From assembly GCF_900141985.1 (NCBI RefSeq), contig NZ_FQZK01000002.1, forward strand, positions 372,001-436,000: a stretch of DNA of 64,000 bases, in the 5' to 3' direction. Under the pieces are notes generated by a model. It had not been told where the DNA came from. It saw only the letters and a list, made by a program, of their open reading frames with translations, and made no database searches. The DNA is from Nocardiopsis flavescens. Its GTDB lineage: Bacteria > Actinomycetota > Actinomycetes > Streptosporangiales > Streptosporangiaceae. The stretch's first letter is position 1. Each line of letters opens with the position of its first letter. The translations under genes were made by a program, and so were the position numbers. Shown here one piece after another: positions 38,015-46,809 of this stretch.

Positions 38015-38660
38015 GGTGTGGTCGCTCCTCGGGCCCGCGCGCACCCGGACACGGGGTGGGGCGGGCACTGCTTCTCGTCGATTTCCCGGACGGGCCCGCC
38101 CCCCGCGTGCGGGGAAGAGGGGGACGACGGAGTGTCGCCGGGGACCGGGAGGCCCGGTCCACCGCGCGCGGTTCTCGGCGCTGGGCGATGGTAACGGGAC
38201 GGTCATGAGTGTAGGCACTCCCGAAGCCGTACGGGAGTGATCGGATGATTTCGTATGCGACAAACGGGGGTGATGTGGCACAGATAACCCGGTTCCGGGG
38301 TGTGATTTCGGTGAACAGACCCGTTCCCCCGTGGTTGAGTAGGGAATGTGAAGGCTCCTGGACGTACCCCGGCGAAACCCCCCGCCACCTGCGATGACAC
38401 CCGGAAGCGGTGCCGCGGGTGCTGTTGTCGCACGTCCGCCTGACCCCGCCTCCTCCACCTGCGCGGGCGACCGGTACCGGCCGCCCGGTAATTTGCGAGG
38501 ATTTCCGTGCCCCGACCGCCGCACGCACCGCTCCGGCGCGTCGCCCCCACCCGGTCCGGGACCGCTCCGTACGCTCTGACGTGGGCGTCGATCCCACGTC
38601 GAGACTCTCCGCGCCCGTCCGCCGGCACCGGGCGCCCTGGCCAACGTCGATGGGAAGACC
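38015..38660. other. Divergent leader region between the peptidase and metNIQ
   Basis: This 646-bp region lacks a gene. An inverted repeat CACTCCCG-N8-CGGGAGTG lies at 38215-38238. The sequence around 38340-38430 has hairpin-prone segments and short matches to SAM-riboswitch words (CCCGGCGAAACCC, GGTTGAGTAG) but no complete aptamer. It must hold promoters for the peptidase gene and for metN. Confidence 0.45.
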
Positions 38661-39629
38661 GTGATTGACGCAGTGGGCCTGCACAAGGTCTACAGGTTGA
38701 AGAAACACCGGGTGACCGCCTTGAACGGCGTCGACCTGCACGTGGAGTCCGGCGAGATCTTCGGTGTCGTGGGGCAGAGCGGCGCGGGCAAGAGCACCCT
38801 GCTCCGCTCCGTCAACCTCCTGGAGCGGCCCGACGCCGGGACCGTCACGGTCGGCGGGGAGGAGCTCACCTCCCTGAGCGGGGCGCGGCTGCGCACCGCC
38901 CGCCGCGGCATCGGCATGGTCCACCAGCACTTCGCCCTGCTCTCCTCGCGCACCGTCGCGGGCAACGTCGGCTTCCCCCTGGAGGTCGCCGGGGTCGGCC
39001 GCGCCGAGCGCCGCACCCGCGTGGGCGAACTCCTCGAACTGGTCGGCCTGGGCGACAAGGCCCGCGCCTACCCCTCCCAGCTCTCCGGCGGGCAGAAGCA
39101 GCGCGTGGGCATCGCCCGCGCGCTGGCCTCGCGCCCCCGGGTGCTGCTGAGCGACGAGGCCACCTCCGCCCTGGACCCGGCCACCACCGAGTCGATCCTC
39201 GGGCTGCTGCGCAGCCTGCGCGACGAGCTGGGGCTGACCATCCTGCTGATCACCCACGAGATGGACGTGATCAAGAAGATCTGCGACTCCGCCGCGATCA
39301 TGGAGGACGGGGAGTTCCGCGAGGCGGGCCGGGTGCTCGACCTCATCGGCACGCCCGGGTCGCTGCTGGCCCGCTCCCTCTTCCCGCTGCCCGACCTGGC
39401 GGGCCCCGACACGGTCGTCGTGACCTACCCCCGCTCGTTCGACGAGCCCCTGATGTCCGAGCTCACCCGCCGCTTCGACGTGGACGTCAACATCCTCGGC
39501 GGCGGCGTGGAGCGGGTCGCGGGCCAGTCCGTGGGGCGCCTGGGCGTGGACGTCCGCGGCGCCCGCCGGGCCGAGGCCCTGACGTACCTGTCCGAGCACG
39601 GCCTGCTGGTCGAGGAGGCCGGAAAGTGA
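38661..39629 (+). CDS. metN: Methionine ABC transporter ATPase
   Basis: This is the ATPase subunit of the methionine importer. The 322-residue protein has Walker A GQSGAGKST (38-46), signature LSGGQKQR (about 139), Walker B VLLSDEATSALD (about 161) and the H-loop ITHEMD. The C-terminal roughly 80 residues form the NIL methionine-sensing domain (VVTYPRSFDEPLMSEL to the end). The GTG start lacks a strong ribosome-binding site. The permease gene overlaps its stop. Confidence 0.95.
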   Translation: MIDAVGLHKVYRLKKHRVTALNGVDLHVESGEIFGVVGQSGAGKSTLLRSVNLLERPDAGTVTVGGEELTSLSGARLRTARRGIGMVHQHFALLSSRTVAGNVGFPLEVAGVGRAERRTRVGELLELVGLGDKARAYPSQLSGGQKQRVGIARALASRPRVLLSDEATSALDPATTESILGLLRSLRDELGLTILLITHEMDVIKKICDSAAIMEDGEFREAGRVLDLIGTPGSLLARSLFPLPDLAGPDTVVVTYPRSFDEPLMSELTRRFDVDVNILGGGVERVAGQSVGRLGVDVRGARRAEALTYLSEHGLLVEEAGK

Positions 39630-40366
39630 TCGCCAACCCCGCCGACGTCCTGCTCCTGGCCGCGAGCGCCGAGGCCGCCGGGCCCTGGGAGGCCGTGGCC
39701 GCCTTCGTCCGGGACTGGCCGAACATGTGGCCCAGCCTGTGGCTGGCCACCCAGGACACCGTCTACATGGTGCTGTGGGCGACGGTCTTCAGCGTGCTGG
39801 TCGGCCTGCCCCTGGGCGTGCTGCTCATCACCACCGACCGGGGCGGCCTCACGCCCGCGCCCGCGGTGCGCGCCGTCCTCAGCGCCGTCGTCAACATCGG
39901 CCGCTCGCTGCCGTTCATCGTCCTGATGGTGGCGGTGCTCTCCCTCACCCGCTTCCTGGTCGGGACCACCCTGGGCCCGACGGCGGCGATCGTCCCCCTG
40001 AGCATCGGCGCGATCCCCTTCTTCGCCCGGCTGGTGGAGACCTCCCTGCGCGAGGTGGACCGGGGGGTCGTCGAGGCCGCGCACGCCATGGGCACCCGCA
40101 GGATCACGATCGTCGGCAAGGTGATGCTCCCCGAGGCGCTGCCCGGCCTCATCGCGGGCCTGGTGATGACCGTGGTCGCCCTCATCTCGTACTCGGCGAT
40201 GGCCGGGGCGATCGGCGGCGGCGGCCTGGGCGACCTGGCCATCCGCGAGGGCTACCAGCGCTTCAACGACCACTACCTGTGGGCCACCGTCATCCTGCTC
40301 ATCGTCATCGTGCAGGCCGCCCAGAGCCTGGGCGACCTGCTGGTGCGCAGGCTCACCCGCCGCTGA
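39626..40366 (+). CDS. metI: Methionine ABC transporter permease
   Basis: The protein has 246 residues and about five or six membrane helices. It carries the EAA-type cytoplasmic loop (EAAHAMGTRRITIVGKVMLPEALPG) that docks MetN. The start GTG overlaps the metN stop, giving GTGA coupling. The N-terminal 30 residues are longer and more acidic than in most MetI proteins. Confidence 0.94.
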   Translation: MIANPADVLLLAASAEAAGPWEAVAAFVRDWPNMWPSLWLATQDTVYMVLWATVFSVLVGLPLGVLLITTDRGGLTPAPAVRAVLSAVVNIGRSLPFIVLMVAVLSLTRFLVGTTLGPTAAIVPLSIGAIPFFARLVETSLREVDRGVVEAAHAMGTRRITIVGKVMLPEALPGLIAGLVMTVVALISYSAMAGAIGGGGLGDLAIREGYQRFNDHYLWATVILLIVIVQAAQSLGDLLVRRLTRR

Positions 40367-40427
40367 CCCGGCGCCCCCCGGCCCCCGCCCCCCGGAAGTT
40401 GTCCGACCCGTCTGGAGTGGAGAAGCG

Positions 40428-41336
40428 ATGACCGGAGACAGGGCAGGGGCGCCGTGGGGGCGCGCGCTGCGCGGGGCAGGGGCGGCGGCGCTCGCCGCGG
40501 CCGTGCTGGCGGCCTGCGGCAGTCCGAGCGAGCGCGCGGGGGAGGGGACCGACGACGAGGGGCTCACCGCCCTGCGCGTGGGCGCCACCCCCACCCCGCA
40601 CGCCGAGATCCTGCGGTTCGTCGAGGAGAACCTGGCCGCGGACGCGGGTCTGCGCCTGGAGATCGTCGAGTACACCGACTACAACCAGCCCAACGCCGCC
40701 CTCGCCGAGGGCGAGCTGGACGCCAACTACTACCAGACGGTGCCCTTCCTGGAGGAGTACCTGGCGGGCAACACCGACGCCGACCTCTCCTACGTCTCCG
40801 ACGTGCACCTGGAGGCGTTCGGGGTCTACTCCGAGGACGCCGCCGACCTGGAGGACCTGCCCCGGGGCGCCGAGATCGGGGTGCCCAACGACACCTCGAA
40901 CCTGGGACGAGCGCTGCGCCTGCTGGCCGACTCCGGCGTCATCTCCCTGGCCGAGGGCGCCGAGGGCGCCGGGGGCTCGCCCGCGCTGGACGACGTGGAG
41001 GACGGCCCGCTCGGCGTCGAGATCACCCCGGTGGAGGCGGCGCAGCTGCCGCGCTCGCTCCAGGACCTGGACGCGGCCGTGGTCAACGGCAACTACGCCC
41101 TGGAGGCGGACCTGCCGGAGACGGCCAACGCGCTGGCCTGGGAGGGCACCGAGAACAACCCGTACGCCAACGGGCTGGTGGTGCGCTCCGAGGACGCCGG
41201 CGCCGAGGACATCGTGCGGCTGGACGAGCTGCTGCACAGCCCGCGGGTCCGCGACTTCATGGAGGAGCGCTGGCAGGGCATCGTCATCCCGGTCGGCGGG
41301 GAGGCCTCGCCGCCGGCCTCCGGTCCGTCCGACTAG
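40428..41336 (+). CDS. metQ: Methionine-binding lipoprotein
   Basis: The 302-residue NlpA/MetQ-type substrate-binding protein has lipobox LAAC (Cys about 26). A solute-binding fold follows with VGATPTPHAEIL, the YTDYNQPNAAL region and NGNYA, which line the methionine pocket. It is the third gene of metNIQ, 61 bp after metI. The acidic N-terminal linker after the lipid anchor is rich in Gly and Glu. Confidence 0.93.
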   Translation: MTGDRAGAPWGRALRGAGAAALAAAVLAACGSPSERAGEGTDDEGLTALRVGATPTPHAEILRFVEENLAADAGLRLEIVEYTDYNQPNAALAEGELDANYYQTVPFLEEYLAGNTDADLSYVSDVHLEAFGVYSEDAADLEDLPRGAEIGVPNDTSNLGRALRLLADSGVISLAEGAEGAGGSPALDDVEDGPLGVEITPVEAAQLPRSLQDLDAAVVNGNYALEADLPETANALAWEGTENNPYANGLVVRSEDAGAEDIVRLDELLHSPRVRDFMEERWQGIVIPVGGEASPPASGPSD

Positions 41337-41417
41337 GCCGCCGCGGCGGGCGGGGAGGCGGGCGCCACCTGCGTCCCCGCCCGCGTAACGGTTCTGTTTC
41401 GGGGTGACTTTCGTCGA

Positions 41418-41446
41418 TTGACACAAGGTGTCCGGTCTGCTTGTTT
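41418..41446 (+). promoter_or_regulatory. Promoter of the beta-glucosidase gene
   Basis: A perfect TTGACA -35 box at 41418-41423 and a weak TTGTTT at 41441-41446 are 17 bp apart. The operator just downstream would block polymerase. Confidence 0.6.
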
Positions 41447-41448
41447 TG

Positions 41449-41462
41449 TGGGAGCGCTCCCA
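41449..41462. promoter_or_regulatory. CebR-type operator
   Basis: The perfect 14-bp palindrome TGGGAGCGCTCCCA is the known consensus of the Streptomyces cellobiose regulator CebR. It lies just after the -10 box and 41 bp before the GH1 gene. The LacI-type gene downstream is the likely binder. Confidence 0.85.
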
Positions 41463-41503
41463 TACGCGATGTCCCCTCGTCATGGAAGGTGCGTACCTGA
41501 CAA

Positions 41504-42901
41504 GTGAGCAATCACAGCGATTTCCCTGAGGGCTTCCTCTGGGGGGCGGCCACCGCCTCGTTCCAGATCGAAGGCGCCACCACCGCCGACGGCCGCGGCC
41601 GCAGCATCTGGGACACCTTCGCCGAGACCCCCGGCAAGGTCCTGGGCGGCGACACCGGCGACCCCGCCGACGACCACTACCACCGCTACGCCGAGGACGT
41701 CGCGCTCATGAGCCGGCTCAACCTGGGCGCCTACCGGTTCTCCATCGCCTGGCCGCGCATCCTCCCCCAGGGGAGCGGCGAGGTCAACCAGGCCGGCCTC
41801 GACTTCTACAACCGCCTGGTCGACACCCTGCTGGAGGCCGGGATCCAGCCCTGGGCCACCCTCTACCACTGGGACCTGCCCCAGACCCTGGAGGACGCCG
41901 GCGGCTGGCCCGCGCGCGAGACCGCGTACCGGTTCCGCGACTACGCGCAGGTCGTGGCGGACTCGCTCGGCGACCGCGTCACCAACTGGATGACGATCAA
42001 CGAGCCCTGGTGCTCGGCCTTCCTCGGCTACGAGAACGGCCACCACGCGCCCGGCCACCGCGACCCCGCCGCCGCCCTGGCCGCCTCGCACCACCTGCTG
42101 CTCGGGCACGGGCTGGCCGCCGAGGCCATCCGCTCCACCGGCCACCCCTCCCGGGTGGGCCTGGCCCACAACCAGGCGGTCATCCGGCCCCACGGCCCCA
42201 GCGCGGCCGACGCCCGCTCCGCCCGCCGGGCCGACGGCGTGCGCAACCGCATCTTCACCGACCCCCTGCTCAAGGGCAGCTACCCCGCCGACGTGCTGGA
42301 GGACCTCGCCTCCGTCAGCGACTTCTCCTTCATCGCCGACGGCGACCTGGAGATCACCTCGGCGCCGCTGGACTTCCTCGGGATCAACTACTACTCGCCC
42401 GAGTTCGTCGCCGCCTCCGCCAAGGGCCTGGACCCGGCGCTGGTCAGCGGCGAGGGCGGGGCCTGGCTCGGCGCCGAGCCCGAGGAGGTGCACGTCTCCC
42501 AGGGGCTGCCCGTCACCCACATGGGCTGGGAGATCGACCCCACCGGGCTGTACGACGTGCTGCTCCGCCTGGGCGGTGAGGCCGGCGGCATCGACCTCTA
42601 CGTCACCGAGAACGGCTGCGCCTTCGAGGACACCGTCACCGAGGACGGCGCGGTCCACGACACCGACCGGCTCGCCTACTACGAGGGCCACCTCCGGGCC
42701 GCCAAGGAGGCGATCCACGCCGGGGTGCCCCTGCGCGGCTACTTCGCCTGGTCGCTTCTGGATAATTTCGAGTGGGCGTGGGGATACTCCCGCCGTTTCG
42801 GGATCGTGCACGTCGACTACGACACGCAGGTGCGCACGGTCAAGGACAGCGGCGAGTGGTACTCCCGCCTGGCGGCCACGGGACGGTTCCCGGAGCGCTA
42901 G
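41504..42901 (+). CDS. GH1 beta-glucosidase
   Basis: The enzyme probably hydrolyses cellobiose and other beta-glucosides in the cytoplasm. The 465-residue protein has the GH1 N-terminal FLWGAATASFQIEG, the acid/base glutamate E167 in TINEP and the nucleophile E369 in TENG, with WSLLDNFEWAWGY near the C-terminus. It lies behind a CebR-type operator, so induction by cellobiose is expected (inference). No cebEFG transporter genes are in the window. The start is a GTG with a distant GGAAGG. Confidence 0.94.
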   Translation: MSNHSDFPEGFLWGAATASFQIEGATTADGRGRSIWDTFAETPGKVLGGDTGDPADDHYHRYAEDVALMSRLNLGAYRFSIAWPRILPQGSGEVNQAGLDFYNRLVDTLLEAGIQPWATLYHWDLPQTLEDAGGWPARETAYRFRDYAQVVADSLGDRVTNWMTINEPWCSAFLGYENGHHAPGHRDPAAALAASHHLLLGHGLAAEAIRSTGHPSRVGLAHNQAVIRPHGPSAADARSARRADGVRNRIFTDPLLKGSYPADVLEDLASVSDFSFIADGDLEITSAPLDFLGINYYSPEFVAASAKGLDPALVSGEGGAWLGAEPEEVHVSQGLPVTHMGWEIDPTGLYDVLLRLGGEAGGIDLYVTENGCAFEDTVTEDGAVHDTDRLAYYEGHLRAAKEAIHAGVPLRGYFAWSLLDNFEWAWGYSRRFGIVHVDYDTQVRTVKDSGEWYSRLAATGRFPER

Positions 42902-42940
42902 AAAAGGCAGGCCGCCCCGGGACGGGGCGGACATCCGAGG

Positions 42941-42971
42941 CCGCCGCGGCCGGTACCACCGGCCGCGGCGG
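42941..42971 (+). terminator. Hairpin between bgl and the LacI regulator
   Basis: The 13-bp perfect stem CCGCCGCGGCCGG lies 40 bp after the GH1 stop and 31 bp before the regulator start. It could attenuate read-through. A smaller CCGCCCCG/CGGGGCGG hairpin precedes it. Confidence 0.6.
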
Positions 42972-43001
42972 CGCACGATTTTCCCAGAGGGAGCACGCGA
43001 A

Positions 43002-44039
43002 GTGGCCAAGAGCGTTGACGGTGGCGGGCGGCGGCGTCCGACCCTGGAGATGGTGGCGGAGCGGGCCGGCGTGGGCCGCGGGACCGTCTCCCGGGTGATC
43101 AACGGGTCGGCGCAGGTGAGCCCGCGTACCCGGGAGGCGGTCCACAACGCGATCGCCGAGCTCGGCTACAGCCCCAACCAGGCCGCGCGCACCCTGGTCA
43201 CCCGGCGCACGGACACGATCGCCCTGGTCGTCTCCGAACTCCGCGACCGGCTCTTCTCCGACCCCTTCTTCGCCGACATCGTCCGCGGCGTCAGCTCGGT
43301 CCTGCACGAGCGCGACCTCCAGCTGATGCTCACCACCGCCCGCAGCGAGGCCGAGCACAAGCGGGTCGGCGACTACCTCAGCGGCTTCCACGTGGACGGG
43401 GCGCTGCTGGTGTCCCTGCACCGCGACGACCCCCTGCCCCGGCGCCTGGCCGCGGCCGGTGTGCCGGTCGTGCACGGCGGCCGGCCGCTCGCCGAGGTCC
43501 CCTCCCCCTTCTGGGTCGACATCGACAACGTCGGCAGCGCCGAGAAGGCGGTCCGCTACCTCGTGGAGAAGGGCTACCGCCGGGTCGCCACCGTGACCGG
43601 GCCCCTGGACATGTACGCGGGCGTGGAGCGCCTGCGCGGGTACCAGCGGGTCATGGCCGAGGCGGGCATCGCGATCGAGGACGGGTTCGTCGTCCAGGGC
43701 GACTTCAGCGTCGAGGGCGGGGCCGAGGCCATGGAGCGGCTGCTCGACGGCGGACCCGCGCCCGAGGCGGTCTTCATCGCCTCGGACATGATGGCCATCG
43801 GCGGGCTGCGGGTCCTGCGCGCCCGCGGGCTGCGGGTGCCCGACGACATCGCGGTGGTCGGCCACGACGACACCCTCATGGCCCACTACAGCGACCCCGC
43901 GCTCACCACCGTCCACCAGCCCTCCGTCCAGATGGGCCAGGAGATGGCGCGCCTGCTCGTGGACGTCGCGATTCCGCGTGCAGCCGAGTCCGAGACCGTC
44001 ATGCTCGACACCCGCCTGGTGGTCCGGGAGTCGGCCTGA
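43002..44039 (+). CDS. cebR: LacI-family regulator, CebR-like
   Basis: The protein has 345 residues. The LacI helix-turn-helix (TLEMVAERAGVGRGTVSRVING, about 14-35) and hinge (YSPNQAARTLVTRRT) are followed by a periplasmic-binding-fold sensor with ATVTGPLDMYAGVERL and an ASDMMAIGGLRVL loop. The adjacent GH1 gene and the exact CebR palindrome make it the cellobiose-responsive repressor by inference. The GTG start has AGAGGGAG about 7 nt upstream. Confidence 0.9.
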   Translation: MAKSVDGGGRRRPTLEMVAERAGVGRGTVSRVINGSAQVSPRTREAVHNAIAELGYSPNQAARTLVTRRTDTIALVVSELRDRLFSDPFFADIVRGVSSVLHERDLQLMLTTARSEAEHKRVGDYLSGFHVDGALLVSLHRDDPLPRRLAAAGVPVVHGGRPLAEVPSPFWVDIDNVGSAEKAVRYLVEKGYRRVATVTGPLDMYAGVERLRGYQRVMAEAGIAIEDGFVVQGDFSVEGGAEAMERLLDGGPAPEAVFIASDMMAIGGLRVLRARGLRVPDDIAVVGHDDTLMAHYSDPALTTVHQPSVQMGQEMARLLVDVAIPRAAESETVMLDTRLVVRESA

Positions 44040-44159
44040 CCGGCCAGGACACCGCTCCGGGGGACCCCGCCGGAGGGCCGCCGGACCGCCCCTACGGGTG
44101 GACGTGTGCAGATGCATGTGCAAGGCTGGTCGCGACTTCGCGCGAGACGGTGGGGGCGC

Positions 44160-44384
44160 ATGAACCCGATGCGGGAACCGACGCACACCCGGTGTGCGAT
44201 CTCTTCGTGCGGATGGTGCGACCGGGACGGCCTGGACTGCAGGTTCTGCTCGGGCACCGGCTGGTGGCGGCCCGAGAGGCCGCACCGGGACGCGAGTGGG
44301 ATCATCGTCTGGCTCCGGGTCGACGAGCCGTGCCGCGGATGCGCGGGCACCGGCAAGGAGCACAGCCCGACCGTGGCGATCTGA
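44160..44384 (+). CDS. Small DnaJ-like zinc-finger protein
   Basis: The 74-residue protein has two CxxCxGxG-type knuckles (CRFCSGTG and CRGCAGTG) plus a CGWC pair, the Cys pattern of DnaJ zinc fingers, so it likely binds zinc. A start at ATG 44160 was preferred because it follows a GC hairpin-free gap; ATG 44106 would add 18 residues. The FAH-like gene follows 51 bp downstream. The role is unknown; a tRNA- or protein-folding cofactor is possible. Confidence 0.6.
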   Translation: MNPMREPTHTRCAISSCGWCDRDGLDCRFCSGTGWWRPERPHRDASGIIVWLRVDEPCRGCAGTGKEHSPTVAI

Positions 44385-44435
44385 GGGTCCCGCCGCCGCG
44401 GTGCGGACGGTGCGGGGGAACCTGAGGAGGATGCT

Positions 44436-45098
44436 GTGCGCTGGGTGACCTACCTGTCGCCGAGCGGCGGTGGCGAGCGCGTGGGCGCGCTGGACGACGG
44501 CGACGTGCTCGGCGTTCCCGACCCGCGCGGCCTCGACGAGCTGCTGGCCGACGGCGTGCCGGCCCTGGCAGGGGTGCTGGAGAGCGCCCGCCGGGCACCG
44601 ATCGAGATCATCGTCGAGTGGGAGGCGCGCATGTGCGCCCCGCTCTCCCCGGCCGCGCCGGTGGCGGTCGGCTCGGGCACCGACGTCTGGGAGGTCCCCC
44701 CGCACCTGGTCGGCGCGGTCGACGACCCCGTCCCCGCGACCGCCCACAGCGCCCGTGTGGGGCTGGCGGCGGTCGCCGGCGCACCGGGGCGGGTGGACGC
44801 CCGCACACCCGCCTGCCTGTGGCTGGACGCCGCGGGGGAGCCCGTCCTGTTCGGCCTGGGCCCGGTCCTGGTCACCTCCGACGAGCCGATCTCCTCCTGG
44901 GAGGCGGCGGTGGAGGTCGACGGTACCGAGCGCGGGCGCGCCGCGCTGGACCCGGACGACCCCCGGCTGTCCCGTGCCGCGGGGCGGATCAACGCCCTGC
45001 TGCCGGTGGACTCCGGTCCGCTGGCCGAGGGCGACGAGGTGTTCGTGGACCTGGGCGAGCTGGGCTCCTACGAGGTCCGGGTCGGCTCCCGGGTCTGA
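44436..45098 (+). CDS. Short FAH-family-like protein
   Basis: The protein has 220 residues. The N-terminus (MRWVTYLSPSGGGERVGALDDGDVLG) and the GLGPVLVTSDEPISSWE segment resemble fumarylacetoacetate hydrolase domains. The usual E-x-E metal ligands and the conserved catalytic His are not evident, and the length is well below the 280-plus residues of typical FAH enzymes. It may be a non-catalytic offshoot. It follows the zinc-finger-like gene and converges with the M15 peptidase. Confidence 0.5.
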   Translation: MRWVTYLSPSGGGERVGALDDGDVLGVPDPRGLDELLADGVPALAGVLESARRAPIEIIVEWEARMCAPLSPAAPVAVGSGTDVWEVPPHLVGAVDDPVPATAHSARVGLAAVAGAPGRVDARTPACLWLDAAGEPVLFGLGPVLVTSDEPISSWEAAVEVDGTERGRAALDPDDPRLSRAAGRINALLPVDSGPLAEGDEVFVDLGELGSYEVRVGSRV

Positions 45099-45120
45099 CC
45101 GGCCCGGCCGCGCCCCGGGG

Positions 45121-46329
45121 TCAGGGCGCGTACTCCCAGTGCCACGGCTCGAAGCCGCCGCGCGCCCAGGACGGGTTGTCCCAGCCGAACGCGGGGGCGT
45201 GGGAGAGCATCCACGCGTGCTCCGCGCTGTCCAGGACGTTCACGCCCCCGCACAGGTCGACGGCGAGCCCCCTCCCGTGCGTGCTGGTCCCGGGCCGGGC
45301 CGCCATGCCCGGCAGCATCTGCTCGAACAGCGCCACCTGCTCGTGGTACGGGCGGTAGGAGTCGGTCACGCACATCGCGCGGCCGAACTCCTCCCGGTAG
45401 GCGGCGTCCAGCTCGACGAACGCCGCCGCGGCGTCCGCGCGCAGCCGCTCCCCGGGCTGGGGGAGGGGGCACAGCCCGGACTCGGGGATGCGTCCGTTGG
45501 GGTGCGGGGCCGCGCCGTCCCCGGTGCAGGCTCCCCCGCCCGCCCCGCCCCGCCCGGCGTCCGGGGAGTCCCCGCCCGCCGCGCCGCGGGCCTCGCGGGG
45601 CGTGCCGCCCCCGCCGGCGCCCCCCGGCCCCTCCTGGAGGGCCTCCAGCCGGGTCTGCTCGGCGATCAGGCCGGTCAGGGCCTCCTCCTGGACCAGGATC
45701 GCCTCCTCGGCCTCCTCCCGGGCCTCCCCGGCCCGCTCGGTGGCCGCGCGCTGCTCCCGCTCGGCCCCGCGCGCCGACTCCGAGAGGGTGTCGGCGGCCA
45801 CCCCGGCGGCCCGGGCCCGGCCCAGCTCCGCGGAGCGGTGGTCGCCCAGCAGGTCCAGGTCGGCGGCCAGGTCCAGCATCCCCGCCGGCCCCCCGGAGCC
45901 GAGCAGGGTGCGCACGGGGGACAGGTCGGCGCCCTTGTAGACGGCGGCGGCCTGGCGGGCCACGGCCAGCCGGGAGGCCTCCCCGCGCCCCCGGGCCTCC
46001 TCGGCCAGGCCCTCGGCGGCCCTGCGCTCCCCGGCCAGCTCCTCCAGGAGCGCGCGCTCGGCGAGGTACTCCTCGATCCGCTCCCCGGCGTCGGCGCGCA
46101 GCACCTCCAGCTCCGCGCGCAGCGCGGCCAGCTCGACCCGGGGGTCGCCCGGTTGCGCGGCGGCGGGGGAGGGACAGGAGAACGCCATCAGCACGGCGAG
46201 ACCCCACGGAAGTGCGGACCTGACCGAAAATAGGCGACCGAAGTCACCCGCCCTTGCTGCGCTGCTCGAACGTTCCGCTTTTCGGTCATTACTCACCGTG
46301 TTCAACGGCGGGCGCAATACGGCGCACAT
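45121..46329 (-). CDS. Secreted coiled-coil M15 (VanY-type) D-Ala-D-Ala carboxypeptidase-like protein
   Basis: The 402-residue protein has a signal region (LPWGLAVLMAFSCPSPAAAQ, about 41-60). A long coiled coil (about 65-240) and a Gly-rich linker lead to the VanY domain, with THGRGLAVDLCGG (His and Asp zinc ligands) and the final PWHWEY. It would trim or cleave peptidoglycan stem peptides. The ATG at 46329 was chosen because GGGAGGAAG lies 6 nt upstream. Architecture parallels the peptidase at 36971-38014. Confidence 0.83.
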   Translation of the reverse strand: MCAVLRPPLNTVSNDRKAERSSSAARAGDFGRLFSVRSALPWGLAVLMAFSCPSPAAAQPGDPRVELAALRAELEVLRADAGERIEEYLAERALLEELAGERRAAEGLAEEARGRGEASRLAVARQAAAVYKGADLSPVRTLLGSGGPAGMLDLAADLDLLGDHRSAELGRARAAGVAADTLSESARGAEREQRAATERAGEAREEAEEAILVQEEALTGLIAEQTRLEALQEGPGGAGGGGTPREARGAAGGDSPDAGRGGAGGGACTGDGAAPHPNGRIPESGLCPLPQPGERLRADAAAAFVELDAAYREEFGRAMCVTDSYRPYHEQVALFEQMLPGMAARPGTSTHGRGLAVDLCGGVNVLDSAEHAWMLSHAPAFGWDNPSWARGGFEPWHWEYAP

Positions 46330-46809
46330 GCCCGCTTCCTCCCCCGGACCTGCGTGTACGTATTGTCACGATGTCATGTCGAGGTGGCCTTGGAGGGGAA
46401 GCTGATGGTGTGTCCAAAAAGTTACCCGACCACTTGGTCGGGTTTCGGTCCCTGGTGCTGACCAGGCAGATTGGTAATAATGCCGACAATGACGGCATTA
46501 TGGGGTCTGGTGGGCGCGGATGATCTTGCCCTGTAGGGCGTGAACGACCGCAGCGATCCCTTCGCCCCCATTGATACGCTATCCACCGCACGCGCACCCA
46601 CTGGAACTCTTTGGTCGGGTGGGCGGCTCCTCTCCTCCCAGGCGAGTCCGGCGGACAGTCTTCACATCTCCCCACATTCCCCACCGCTTACCGGTTCGGT
46701 GGCCACCCGTGGTCCATGCCGATGTGCCCGAGTCATCTTCGGGCCGGAGCGGTCGGCCCTGGGTACCGACAGCCGTTCACGGCGGTGACACGAAAGGTTG
46801 CGAGGGTCC
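46330..46809. other. Conservon leader region with two inverted repeats
   Basis: These 480 bp contain CCCGACCA-CT-TGGTCGGG (46425-46442) followed by TTT, and ATAATGCCG-N7-CGGCATTAT (46477-46501). The local GC is far below that of the window. Both repeats are candidate operators or an attenuator for cvnA. No gene was seen. Confidence 0.55.

Noticed and set aside
38201-38211. GGTCATGAGTG, the opening of SAM-IV riboswitches, before metNIQ
   Set aside because: The obligatory GGCAACC core is missing anywhere in the leader, so the match is probably chance.
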